Shown here in pieces: positions 52,151 to 60,445 of a DNA stretch of 64,000 bases. The notes beneath the pieces were generated by a model, which had not been told where the DNA came from, searched no databases, and saw only the letters and a list, made by a program, of their open reading frames with translations. Each line of letters starts with the position of its first letter. Position 1 is the first letter of the stretch. A program made the translations under genes and the position numbers. Source of the stretch: Chitinophaga agrisoli (lineage in GTDB: Bacteria; Bacteroidota; Bacteroidia; Chitinophagales; Chitinophagaceae); contig NZ_VUOC01000001.1 in NCBI RefSeq assembly GCF_008386695.1, positions 346,347 to 410,346 on the forward strand, in the 5' to 3' direction.

Positions 52151-52194
52151 TAAACAGGACAATCCATCCCAGGCGGGGTGGATTGTCCTGTTTA
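52151..52194 (+). terminator. Terminator of gpmI
   Basis: TAAACAGGACAATCCA (52151-52166) and its inverse complement (52179-52194) form a perfect 16-bp stem. It overlaps the first codon of a longer frame for the next gene, which helps rule that start out. Confidence 0.85.
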
Positions 52195-52256
52195 TGGTAT
52201 GGCCGTTTGTAACTTTCCCGCCCCTGCCCCGTTCTATTGATACAAAACTTACCCCT

Positions 52257-53579
52257 ATGCGCTCTATACTGTTTAAGCAGCTGCAGCGGCAGATCAACCA
52301 AACGCGGCAGCCCCTCGCCATCCTCTATAAGCTTCTGATATCCGCCTTTATTGCGGCAGCCCTGCTGTCTGTTTCCAGTTGCCGGAAAGATGAATGTAAG
52401 GATACCATGCGGTATACCATCTATACGCCTGTGTTTGCGTCTGCCGCAGAAGTGCGGGCACGCTTTAAAAGCGAGGCGCCCAGGCCTATTGAAGCCGCAG
52501 GGAAGATATACCTGTATGGTAACTATATTTTCCTGAATGAGCTGAATGAAGGCATCCACATTATTGACAACAGCAACCCGGAAGCGCCTGATAATTTTGC
52601 TTTTATAAATATCCCCGGTAATGTGGATATGGCGGTAAAGGGCCATGTGCTATATGCGGACAGCTATATGGATCTGCTGGCTATAGATATCAGCGACCCG
52701 CACCAGGTAAAGGAACTGAAACGGCTTAAAGATGTATATCCCCAGCGGGTGTATGAATATTTCAGGGCTACCAGCGACAGTATTGTGATAGATTATCTTA
52801 CCAGGGATACGGTAGTAGAGATACCCTGCCACCGGGATCTTTTGTTTGGGGGGCAGTTTAACAGCCCCGGCGTATTTGCATTGAGCTCATCCAGTGATGG
52901 GGGTAATAAATCCGGCGCCATGGCGGCGCTGGGCAAAGGCGGCTCCATGGCGCGGTTTGCCCTGCTGAATGATTATCTGTATACCGTGGATTATTCCCGT
53001 TTAAACATATTTGGGATACAAAACCCCGCATCGCCTGAAAAACAGGATGAGTTGTACCTTTTTGATGTGGTGGAGACGATCTTTCCTTACCGGGGTAACC
53101 TGTTTATTGGCTCCCAGAGCGGTATGTACATCTATTCCCTGCAGAACCCGGCGCACCCGGTTAGAAAAGGCGCTTTTGGGCATATACGGTCCTGTGACCC
53201 GGTAGTGGCGGAGGATAGTACCGCCTATGTGACCCTGCGGGGCGGGAGTGCTTGCGGAGGTTTTACCAATCAACTGGATGTGCTGAACATCAGTGACCTG
53301 TCTAACCCTATTCTGATCAAAAGCTATCCGATGAGCAGCCCGTATGGGCTGGGGATAGATGGCGAACACCTGTTTGTGTGCGAGGGCAGCAACGGGCTTA
53401 AGTTCCTGGACGCCAGTGATCCACAAAATATTACGTCCGTGGCGCAAGTGCCGGTAGAGGCGTTTGATGTGATACCGCATAATAAGGTGTTGTTGGTTAC
53501 GGCTAAGGATGGGCTGTATCAGTATGATTATAGTAATCTGCACGCGCCGAGGTTGTTGAGTAAGCTGGTGATAAACTGA
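52257..53579 (+). CDS. LVIVD-repeat beta-propeller lipoprotein
   Basis: The protein is about 440 aa from ATG 52257; the upstream frame to 52194 lies in the gpmI terminator. The signal region has a long basic n-region and the lipobox SVSSC (Cys42), followed by RKDEC. The mature part contains LVIVD-type repeats of a beta-propeller: INELNEG-like IIDNSNPEAPDNFAFI, LLAIDISDPHQVKELK, MYIYSLQNPAHPVRKG, LDVLNISDLSNPILIK and LKFLDASDPQNITSV, about 40-60 residues apart. The family is surface-exposed or periplasmic and probably binds proteins or glycans. TAACTTTC at 52210 is a weak -7 candidate. Confidence 0.87.
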   Translation: MRSILFKQLQRQINQTRQPLAILYKLLISAFIAAALLSVSSCRKDECKDTMRYTIYTPVFASAAEVRARFKSEAPRPIEAAGKIYLYGNYIFLNELNEGIHIIDNSNPEAPDNFAFINIPGNVDMAVKGHVLYADSYMDLLAIDISDPHQVKELKRLKDVYPQRVYEYFRATSDSIVIDYLTRDTVVEIPCHRDLLFGGQFNSPGVFALSSSSDGGNKSGAMAALGKGGSMARFALLNDYLYTVDYSRLNIFGIQNPASPEKQDELYLFDVVETIFPYRGNLFIGSQSGMYIYSLQNPAHPVRKGAFGHIRSCDPVVAEDSTAYVTLRGGSACGGFTNQLDVLNISDLSNPILIKSYPMSSPYGLGIDGEHLFVCEGSNGLKFLDASDPQNITSVAQVPVEAFDVIPHNKVLLVTAKDGLYQYDYSNLHAPRLLSKLVIN

Positions 53580-53745
53580 CGTGCGGATGAGGGGATATTG
53601 CAGGGTGGTTACAAGATAAGGTGGAGGAGTGCTGTGGCGTTGCAACAAATATAATTTATAACTATTTATAAAAAATAGTAACTATTCGGGCGGGTAGTCC
53701 GTTTTACGTTTTTTAGTGCTCTCGACAGATTTGCTCATGCATCAG

Positions 53746-53775
53746 ATGCGCCGTTTTCACGGCGCATTATTTTTT
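53746..53775 (+). terminator. Rho-independent terminator, probably of the LVIVD lipoprotein gene
   Basis: ATGCGCCG (53746-53753) pairs with CGGCGCAT (53760-53767), an 8-bp stem with a TTTTCA loop, followed by TATTTTTTTT. It lies about 165 bp after the stop. Its T-run overlaps the -33 box of the next promoter. Confidence 0.75.
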
Positions 53776-53806
53776 TTGTATGGAGGAGGGGGTTGGAGTA
53801 ATTTTG
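53775..53806 (+). promoter_or_regulatory. Promoter giving a probable leaderless mRNA
   Basis: TTTG (53775-53778), a 20-bp spacer and TAATTTTG (53799-53806) match the consensus exactly. The ATG of the next gene starts at 53811, about where transcription should begin. Confidence 0.6.
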
Positions 53807-53810
53807 CGGG

Positions 53811-54383
53811 ATGAAAATAAACAGATACCCGCTGTACATGGTACTGGCAGCTATGGCGATGGCAGCCTGCAGCCCCGGCAGCCAACAACCGGCCAACCAG
53901 GCCCCGCACAGCGATCTGAAAGCATATTTTGAACAGGAAGCCATACAGGCAGGTAAAAGCGGCCTGCTGTTACAGAAAACGGTGACATTGAACGGGCAAC
54001 GGGAAGATCTGCATCTGACGGCAGACAGCAGCCAGCTGGAGCACCTGTTAAAACCCTTTATGGACGCAGATGTTAACAAACCCTCTTTAAAGGACGCCTA
54101 CCGCACCGATACTATCAAAGACCTTTTTACCGGCAACAGCTCCATTATGTACACGGCGCGTAAACAAGCTACCCGCCCGCAACAGGTTATACTAAACCTG
54201 GACAATAAAGGCCAGATCAATACGGTAACGGCACACAGCAGTACGCATAACCTGGTGTATGATTACCAGCAACACCTGTTCTACCAGCACCTGAAGACCA
54301 TCCGGATCACCACCTTCCAGAAGATAGCCTTTCTGAAGCCCCGTGAGCTGGACGTTAAAGTGTCGCTGGCCCCTAAAAAATAG
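53811..54383 (+). CDS. Hypothetical lipoprotein, 190 aa
   Basis: The signal peptide ends in lipobox AMAAC (Cys20). The mature protein has a helical start (DLKAYFEQEAIQAGKSG), strands LLLQKTVTLNGQREDLHL and later VILNLDNKGQINTVTA, and ends TTFQKIAFLKPRELDVKV. The last segment could pack as a beta-sheet substrate-binding layer. The family is not recognised. It lies immediately before uvrC (8 bp) on the same strand and is probably co-transcribed with it. A promoter 5 bp upstream predicts a leaderless transcript. Confidence 0.8.
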   Translation: MKINRYPLYMVLAAMAMAACSPGSQQPANQAPHSDLKAYFEQEAIQAGKSGLLLQKTVTLNGQREDLHLTADSSQLEHLLKPFMDADVNKPSLKDAYRTDTIKDLFTGNSSIMYTARKQATRPQQVILNLDNKGQINTVTAHSSTHNLVYDYQQHLFYQHLKTIRITTFQKIAFLKPRELDVKVSLAPKK

Positions 54384-54391
54384 CATTGGCG

Positions 54392-56197
54392 ATGACAGCA
54401 GCGGAGTTTCAACAGATATCACATACCATACCCATACAGGCAGGCATCTACAAGTATTATGGCGATGACGGGGAGCTGCTATATGTAGGCAAGGCCAAGA
54501 GCCTGCGCAAACGGGTAAGCTCCTATTTTGTAAAGAACCACGATAATTTTAAGACGCGGAAGCTGGTGCAGACCATCCACCATATTGAGTTTACCATCGT
54601 GAACTCTGAACAGGATGCGTTTTTGCTGGAGAACTCGCTGATCAAGCAGTTCCAGCCGCGGTATAATATCAACCTGAAGGATGATAAGACCTATCCCTAT
54701 ATCGTTATTAAACACGAGGCCTATCCCCGGGTGTTCCTTACCCGGAATATTATCCGCGATGGCTCCGAATACCTTGGCCCCTTTACTTCTGTAGGCCGCG
54801 TACGGGAGCTGCTGGAAGTGATCCGGTATAATATCCCCCTGCGGACCTGTAACCTGAACCTCTCTGAGCAGAATGTACGCAAAGGCAAATTCAAGGTGTG
54901 CCTGGAGTACCACCTGGGCAACTGTAAAGGGCCCTGCGAGGGCCTGCAAACGGAAGAGGATTACCGGGCGGGGCTGCAGCAGGTAAAGGAGATCCTGAAG
55001 GGTAACCTGGCCCCGGTGCTGAACATGTTCCGCGCGCAGATGCAGAACTGCGCACAAAACATGGAGTTTGAGCAGGCGGAGATACTGCGTAAGAAGATAG
55101 AGAGCCTGCAGGCTTATCAGTCCAAATCTACCATCGTAAATGCGCGCATGGGGCATGCGGATGTATTTTCTGTTCTCAGCGATGGCAACCATGCCTATGT
55201 GAACTACCTGCGGGTGCTGAATGGCAGTATTGCCGATACCAAGACCGTGACGCTGGAAAAGAAGCTGGAGGAAACAGACGAGGAGGTACTGGCGTATGCT
55301 ATCGCCTACCTGCGCGATGCTTTTAAAAGCCAGACCACAGAGATCATTATACCCATGCCGGTGGAATACCCGGAGGAGCATGTTACCCTGACGGTGCCCA
55401 AGGGCGGCGATAAGAAAAAGCTGCTGGAACTGTCAGAGAAGAATGTGAACTATTTTAAAGAGGAACTGCACAGAAAGAAGATCCTGCACCTGGAAGGCAA
55501 GACGGACGAAGAGAAGAAAAAGGTGCTGTACCAGCTGCAGGCGGACCTGGAGCTGCCGATACTGCCTACGCATATTGAGTGTTTTGATAACTCCAATTTC
55601 CAGGGCAGCTATCCTGTGAGCGCCTGCGTGGTGTTTAAGGATGGCATCGCCTCCAAAAAGGATTACCGGCATTTTAATATCAAAACGGTGGAAGGCATCA
55701 ATGACTTTGCCTCTATGACCGAGGTAGTTCACCGCCGGTATAAACGCCTGCTGGCAGAGCAGCAGCCATTGCCCCAACTGGTGATCATAGACGGTGGTAA
55801 AGGGCAGCTGGGCGCCGCTATGGAAAGCATCCGCGAGCTGGACCTGATAGGCAGCATGACGGTGGTAGGCCTGGCCAAGAATGAGGAAGAGATCTTTTTT
55901 CCGGGGGATAAGGATAGTATCAAACTACCTTTTAACAGCGAAAGCCTGAAGCTGATACGGCGCATACGGGATGAGGTGCACCGTTTTGGCATCACCTTCC
56001 ACCGGCAAAAGCGCAGCAAGGGCACTTTTAAGAATGAACTGGAATCTATTAAGGGTATAGGCGAGAGCACCGCCACACAGCTGTTACAGACCTACCGTTC
56101 CGTGAACCGGGTGAAGCAGCTTTCAAAAGAAGAGCTGGAGGCAGCGGTTGGCGCGGCCAAGGCGAAGCTGATATGGGCGCATTTTAACCCCGAGTGA
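54392..56197 (+). CDS. uvrC: Excinuclease ABC subunit C
   Basis: This 601-aa protein makes both incisions in nucleotide-excision repair with UvrAB. It has a GIY-YIG nuclease domain (about 16-95, GIYKYYGDDGELLYVGKAKSLRKRV), a UVR motif (about 205-240), a UvrC RNase H-like domain (about 370-535, with IECFDNSNFQGSYPVSACVVF and LVIIDGGKGQLGAA) and a C-terminal helix-hairpin-helix (IKGIGESTATQLLQ). The frame starts at TTG 54386, but ATG 54392 two codons on fits the family better. It ends 7 bp before the convergent DinB-family gene. Confidence 0.96.
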   Translation: MTAAEFQQISHTIPIQAGIYKYYGDDGELLYVGKAKSLRKRVSSYFVKNHDNFKTRKLVQTIHHIEFTIVNSEQDAFLLENSLIKQFQPRYNINLKDDKTYPYIVIKHEAYPRVFLTRNIIRDGSEYLGPFTSVGRVRELLEVIRYNIPLRTCNLNLSEQNVRKGKFKVCLEYHLGNCKGPCEGLQTEEDYRAGLQQVKEILKGNLAPVLNMFRAQMQNCAQNMEFEQAEILRKKIESLQAYQSKSTIVNARMGHADVFSVLSDGNHAYVNYLRVLNGSIADTKTVTLEKKLEETDEEVLAYAIAYLRDAFKSQTTEIIIPMPVEYPEEHVTLTVPKGGDKKKLLELSEKNVNYFKEELHRKKILHLEGKTDEEKKKVLYQLQADLELPILPTHIECFDNSNFQGSYPVSACVVFKDGIASKKDYRHFNIKTVEGINDFASMTEVVHRRYKRLLAEQQPLPQLVIIDGGKGQLGAAMESIRELDLIGSMTVVGLAKNEEEIFFPGDKDSIKLPFNSESLKLIRRIRDEVHRFGITFHRQKRSKGTFKNELESIKGIGESTATQLLQTYRSVNRVKQLSKEELEAAVGAAKAKLIWAHFNPE

Positions 56198-56204
56198 GGG
56201 GAGT

Positions 56205-56792
56205 TTACTTGCTCCCTACTGCGCGTAATGCCTGCAGTACATGGCGCTCTTCATGGGCGATGAAGAAACGGAAGGTATCCCCCAGGGGGAGCTTTAGCCA
56301 GGACGCCAGGCTGGTAGGCACTTTTAATTTCCCCAGATCTACATTACGGGCTTGTTGCAGGAGGGCCAGCAGTTGCTGTTGGCCGGCCATGAACTCTTTT
56401 ATTACCTGCGTGGTATCCAGCTGGGCGGCAGGCCGCGCATTTTTTGGGGCCTGCATACGCATGGGCAGGGCGCCATCCGGTTTGGGTTGCATGGTTTTGG
56501 TGAACCAGTGGCCCAGGGCGCTGCTTTTAAAAACGGCGGACGCGGGTTGGGCGGTGGCCGGTTGGGATGCCTGCGCTTCCGCAATGACCCTGGCCAGTTG
56601 AGGCAGGTAAAAACGGCTATAGATGTTCAGGTGATCGAGGCATTGGAGGGCGCTCCATTTACCCTGGGCGGGTGGTAATTGCAGTACGGCATCCGGCAGG
56701 TGGGTGAGCTGATCCTCTACGTTGGCAACGAGGCGTTGTACCTGGTGTGTTAAGTCTTCCAGCAGCGCTACAGAGTTGAATACAGCGGACAT
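56205..56792 (-). CDS. DinB-family (four-helix YfiT/DinB-like) putative metal-dependent protein
   Basis: This 195-aa protein fits the DinB/YfiT four-helix fold: LTHQVQRLVANVEDQLTHLP, then the family's GKWSALQCLDHLNIYSRFYLPQL with its metal-binding His (QCLDHL), and the C-terminal FFIAHEERHVLQALRAVG with two more His ligands. Members act as thiol-dependent hydrolases or transferases (bacillithiol-type) or are uncharacterised. The substrate is unknown. It lies downstream of gldN on the same strand, beyond a terminator, and is convergent with uvrC. Confidence 0.87.
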   Translation of the reverse strand: MSAVFNSVALLEDLTHQVQRLVANVEDQLTHLPDAVLQLPPAQGKWSALQCLDHLNIYSRFYLPQLARVIAEAQASQPATAQPASAVFKSSALGHWFTKTMQPKPDGALPMRMQAPKNARPAAQLDTTQVIKEFMAGQQQLLALLQQARNVDLGKLKVPTSLASWLKLPLGDTFRFFIAHEERHVLQALRAVGSK

Positions 56793-56846
56793 AGATGAGG
56801 AAATGGGGTTTAGTCTTTAATGGTGCAAATATATGCTATAAAAGCA

Positions 56847-56881
56847 ACAAGGTCATAAGGTTCGAAACCCTATGACCTTGT
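56847..56881 (-). terminator. Terminator of the gldKLMN operon
   Basis: ACAAGGTCATA (56847-56857) and TATGACCTTGT (56871-56881) form a perfect 11-bp stem with an inner GGTT/AACC pairing. On the minus strand it is followed by TGCTTTTATAG. It lies 31 bp after gldN. Confidence 0.8.
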
Positions 56882-56911
56882 GCGTATAAAGTATTTTTCA
56901 GACGAAGTCTA

Positions 56912-57967
56912 TTAATACTGCCACAGATCCTGTTCTTTGTTGAAGATCTTGTCCTTGATGGCCTGACCTTCTAACAGACGCATGGTACCGTCTTTGATGT
57001 AATCCTTGATCTCGCGGTTGTACGCGTTGTTCTCTTTTACAACAAAGCTGGAGAAAAAGCGCATTTCGAACAGATCTTCCCAGCTCATAGAAGCGGCGTC
57101 GTTGTTCTGATTGTACACGTCGAACTTAGCCAGCACGGGACGCAGATCCGGGTAGTATACCCAGAAGAGGGGGATGGAAGCGCGCAGGGAGCCATCTTCG
57201 TTCATACGGGATACCATTGGCGCAATGCCGAGGATACGTACTTTCAAAGCGGAGGCTTCTTTGTCGAACACCCAAACTTCTTTGATCTTGTACTGTACGA
57301 TGGTACGGGGATCAAATTCATCGCGGGTGGTTACCATTTTCTCTTCGCCGGTTACCGGGTCTATGCTACGTACGGTCCTTTCCTCACCACTGGTTTTGGT
57401 CTGGATCTCTTCGTAGGTCATGGGAGTGGTAAAGCGGTCATCGATGGGGGCAAAAGCCTGAATCTCGCCGCTCTTTATGGAGCTCAGTAATATATTAATG
57501 AAGAGCTGGTTTACACCGTTTTCATCTTCTACGTTGTACTGGAAGGGGAGGTTCATCTTTTCGCGGATGTCGAGTACCTGCCATACACGTTTTTCCCAGA
57601 ATTTATCATCCTCGCGGATGTTATCATAGTCGATGGGTGTACGGTCCCTTACAGAGTTACGGGCGGTTACGCCGTCTATACGCAGTGATTTACGGGGAGT
57701 ATCCACCACAGGGCCTACGGGGGCGCCTACTCCATCCTGGCGGAGGGAAGCGGCGTTTACATCCGGCTGTGCCGGCGGAGGCGTTACCGGGTTACCGGTA
57801 GCGGGGTTTACCACGTCACTGGAATCCACGGTTTCTGTGGTCGTAGTGGTCGTCGTCGCAGTTTTACGGCGTGTTGTGCCGCCCCTGCGCTGCGCCTGTG
57901 CATCTGCAGCCAGTATTACCAGCAACAAAGCGAACCAGCTCATTCTTTTAACTATTACTCCTCGCAT
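56912..57967 (-). CDS. gldN: Gliding motility/type IX secretion protein GldN
   Basis: This 351-aa protein has a signal peptide (ending AAQAQ near 25), a Thr/Pro-rich linker (about 28-75, with a TTTTTTT run) and the GldN/PorN domain (about 95-350). Domain landmarks are FWEKRVWQVLDIREKMNLPF, DRFTTPMTYEEIQ and IVQYKIKEVWVFDKEASAL. GldN associates with GldK in the periplasmic ring of the T9SS. Its distance of 23 bp from gldM and the common strand and order K-L-M-N make it the last gene of the operon. Confidence 0.95.
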   Translation of the reverse strand: MRGVIVKRMSWFALLLVILAADAQAQRRGGTTRRKTATTTTTTTETVDSSDVVNPATGNPVTPPPAQPDVNAASLRQDGVGAPVGPVVDTPRKSLRIDGVTARNSVRDRTPIDYDNIREDDKFWEKRVWQVLDIREKMNLPFQYNVEDENGVNQLFINILLSSIKSGEIQAFAPIDDRFTTPMTYEEIQTKTSGEERTVRSIDPVTGEEKMVTTRDEFDPRTIVQYKIKEVWVFDKEASALKVRILGIAPMVSRMNEDGSLRASIPLFWVYYPDLRPVLAKFDVYNQNNDAASMSWEDLFEMRFFSSFVVKENNAYNREIKDYIKDGTMRLLEGQAIKDKIFNKEQDLWQY

Positions 57968-57990
57968 AGTTCAGTAATTTATTTACTGTA

Positions 57991-59526
57991 TTAGTTTAAT
58001 TTAAACGAAGTGTTACCCATGTTTCGTACAATACCGTCCGGGCCTTTCACTTTCACGTTATCGAAGTACACCTGGTCACCGGCGCGTAAAGAACGCACAG
58101 CACCTACAACATTGTTGGGGAAATATGCGGAGTTGGCTTCGCCTTCCACATAATCTTTACCACGGGCTTCGATACCTACACGGTAGCTCACCACGTCGTA
58201 TTTTACGCCTTCGAACTCAAAGTTCTCCAGGTCAGCCCTGAGACCGCCCTGTACTTTAAAGTCGGCTGCTTTCATAGTACCGCTTTTGTTCACACCCACC
58301 TTCAGAACGGGATCGGGGATCATTTTTACACGGAACTCTTTGCTGCCAAGGCTTTTAGTTTTGCCGTCCACGTTAGCTATCACGTTGATGATAGCCCTGC
58401 CGGGGTTGGCTACGGTCACCATATAGTTACCAGCGCCTTGTTTCCTGATGCTGCCTACGTTGATGGAAGCGTTCACGCTTTCAGCAGGTACGCCGGCTGC
58501 AGAGATGGAGATAGGGTTCTGGAGGCCTATGTAAAGAACGTTCATTTTATCAGCGGAGATAGAAGTGGTAGAAGCACCTACGTTATATGTTTCGCTGAAA
58601 GGGATGGTTTCGATCTCGCCGTTGCCTTTAGGCATGGAGATGGTACCTGCGATTGTTTTCTCGCCTATACCAGCTACCGGCAGGGTGAAAGTACCCAGAC
58701 CGTCTTTAGCGGTGATTGTCTGACCATTTACCACGATGGTAGGGTTCACTGTTGTGCTGTACGCACCTACTGCGATCTGCGCGGTCAGTGTCTGGCCTTC
58801 CATGAGGTTTTTAGAGTTCAGAGATATAAACGGTCTTACGTGGTCAAATTGTATCCTGTTGGCATCAATTTGTTTCAGCAGATCGTCCAGTACCAGTGAC
58901 TCGGAGTTTTTAACGTCGTTCTGGAACTTACCGAGGATGGTTACCGCAGCGATCGTGGGCACCATGTTAAAGTGGTAAGTAGTCCAGGTCTTCGCAACTT
59001 CGCCGTGGCCGTTGGTAGCTTTACCGATCTCCACACGCAAGGGCAGCGTTTTTTCGAATTCTGCTCTTTTGCCTGGTGTTACATAGGAAAGGAATTTATC
59101 GCGCAGCTCTTTCAGCTTAGCTTCCATTTCCATGCCTTTCTTCTTGTTCTCCATTACGCGGGTAGGAGCGTCCAGGTTATCTTTAGATTTGATCTCACCG
59201 TGTTCGTCCTTACCGCCGCTTTCAGCGATGATGAGCTCTTTCAGGCCGTCGATGTATTGGAACATGTCAGATGAGATCTTTTTCACTTCCTGGGCTTTAG
59301 CCTTGATAGGGGCTACCCTGGTAGGATCTGTTTTCATCTGCTCTTCGAATTGACCGTAGCTCAGATCGTTTTTGCTGGTAATGGATCTGTTAGAAGTATT
59401 GATAGAATCATTTACGATATTGAAAGCGTTTAATATTTCGGCAGAAACGTTCAATGCCAACATAGCCGTTAAGACCAGGTACATGAAGTTGATCATCTTC
59501 TGCCTAGGATCTTTAGGTAGTGCCAT
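57991..59526 (-). CDS. gldM: Gliding motility/type IX secretion motor protein GldM
   Basis: This 511-aa protein has a short cytoplasmic start (MALPKDPRQKMINFMYLVLTA), a single membrane helix (about 12-32) and a long periplasmic part of stacked domains. LTAMLALNVSAEILNAFNIVNDS is the typical GldM/PorM N-terminus. With GldL it forms the proton-motive-force-driven T9SS and gliding motor, transmitting torque to the GldKN ring. It lies 23 bp before gldN and about 52 bp after gldL. Confidence 0.96.
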   Translation of the reverse strand: MALPKDPRQKMINFMYLVLTAMLALNVSAEILNAFNIVNDSINTSNRSITSKNDLSYGQFEEQMKTDPTRVAPIKAKAQEVKKISSDMFQYIDGLKELIIAESGGKDEHGEIKSKDNLDAPTRVMENKKKGMEMEAKLKELRDKFLSYVTPGKRAEFEKTLPLRVEIGKATNGHGEVAKTWTTYHFNMVPTIAAVTILGKFQNDVKNSESLVLDDLLKQIDANRIQFDHVRPFISLNSKNLMEGQTLTAQIAVGAYSTTVNPTIVVNGQTITAKDGLGTFTLPVAGIGEKTIAGTISMPKGNGEIETIPFSETYNVGASTTSISADKMNVLYIGLQNPISISAAGVPAESVNASINVGSIRKQGAGNYMVTVANPGRAIINVIANVDGKTKSLGSKEFRVKMIPDPVLKVGVNKSGTMKAADFKVQGGLRADLENFEFEGVKYDVVSYRVGIEARGKDYVEGEANSAYFPNNVVGAVRSLRAGDQVYFDNVKVKGPDGIVRNMGNTSFKLN

Positions 59527-59578
59527 AGTTTTTTAGTGATTTAATGATTGTGTTGTGTTACTAAACTATTAGCGTACC

Positions 59579-60319
59579 TTATCTTCCGTGCATAGCGCTC
59601 AGCATGTTACCATAGATGGTATTCAGGTTGCTGAGGTTCTTAGCCAACAGGCTGATCTGTTCCTGTGTCCTCTTAGCGTCATCGATGCTGCCACTCATAG
59701 CCTGAGAAGTTGTCAACAAGTTCTTGTAGAAGTTGTTCATAGCTTTGAGGTGGTTGTTGGTGTCTTGCAGTTCCAGCTCATAGATGGCATTCAGGGAAGC
59801 CAGGTTTTTAGTCATACCCTGCATTTGCTCATGGAAATGCCTGGTGGACTCAGAAGCGCTGTTAAAGGATGATACTGCAGAAGCAGCGGAAGTGTAAGCT
59901 GTAGCAACGCTACCGATAGCGTTTGCAGCTTCGCGTGTTTTCTGTGTGTAATCACCGGTTGCAGCAACCACGTCGCTGATGTCCCTCATTTTGTCTACTG
60001 TTGTACCTAACTTCTGGAAGTTCTCGCTGAGACGTTGCAGATTAGCAGGGGTGATATCGGCTTCTGTCAGCATTTTATCCAGGCCGTCAACAGCGGGGTG
60101 ACCGCCATAAGCAACAGCTGCCGGAGCATGTTGTGCAGAGCTATCCGGAACGAAAGCGTAAACAAAGAAGATCAATGCTTCTACGCTCAGACCCAGGATA
60201 AGTGCGATATCAGCTCCTTTCCAGTGCTGCAGTTTGAACAGCGCACCAATAATTACTACAGAAGCTGCAATACATACAAAGAAGTTCAACCATTTCGCCT
60301 TGTTAGGATTCATAGCCAT
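59579..60319 (-). CDS. gldL: Gliding motility/type IX secretion motor protein GldL
   Basis: This 246-aa inner-membrane protein has two helices (about 12-31 and 38-57, NFFVCIAASVVIIGALFKLQHWKGADIALILGLSVEALIFFVYAF). The second carries a Glu (SVEALIF) that in GldL/PorL contributes to proton coupling. The remainder is a cytoplasmic coiled coil (about 75-246). With GldM it forms the 5:2 rotary motor of the T9SS. The gap to gldK is 126 bp, the largest in the operon. Confidence 0.96.
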   Translation of the reverse strand: MAMNPNKAKWLNFFVCIAASVVIIGALFKLQHWKGADIALILGLSVEALIFFVYAFVPDSSAQHAPAAVAYGGHPAVDGLDKMLTEADITPANLQRLSENFQKLGTTVDKMRDISDVVAATGDYTQKTREAANAIGSVATAYTSAASAVSSFNSASESTRHFHEQMQGMTKNLASLNAIYELELQDTNNHLKAMNNFYKNLLTTSQAMSGSIDDAKRTQEQISLLAKNLSNLNTIYGNMLSAMHGR

Positions 60320-60445
60320 AGGTTAAAATTTAATCTGGTTAAAGTTAATTACGGTTAAAGTTGTTTTTAAGGAATAGTTATTGCTCAAAGATTTGCGTTT
60401 GTCGTACATCGTCAGGTCTCTCTGTGTATACATGGCTACAATTTT
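60320..60445 (-). other. gldK-gldL intergenic region
   Basis: The 126-bp gap contains the word GGTTAAAGTT twice (60333 and 60350 areas), and more related words near gldL. No perfect internal -7 box and no hairpin was seen. Since gldL is needed in excess of gldK, an internal promoter or mRNA-processing site here would make sense, but this is inference. Confidence 0.35.

Noticed and set aside
56851-56875. tRNA-like GGTTCGAAACC stretch
   Set aside because: It resembles a T-arm, but no acceptor, D or anticodon arms can be formed. The segment is the loop of the gldN terminator.
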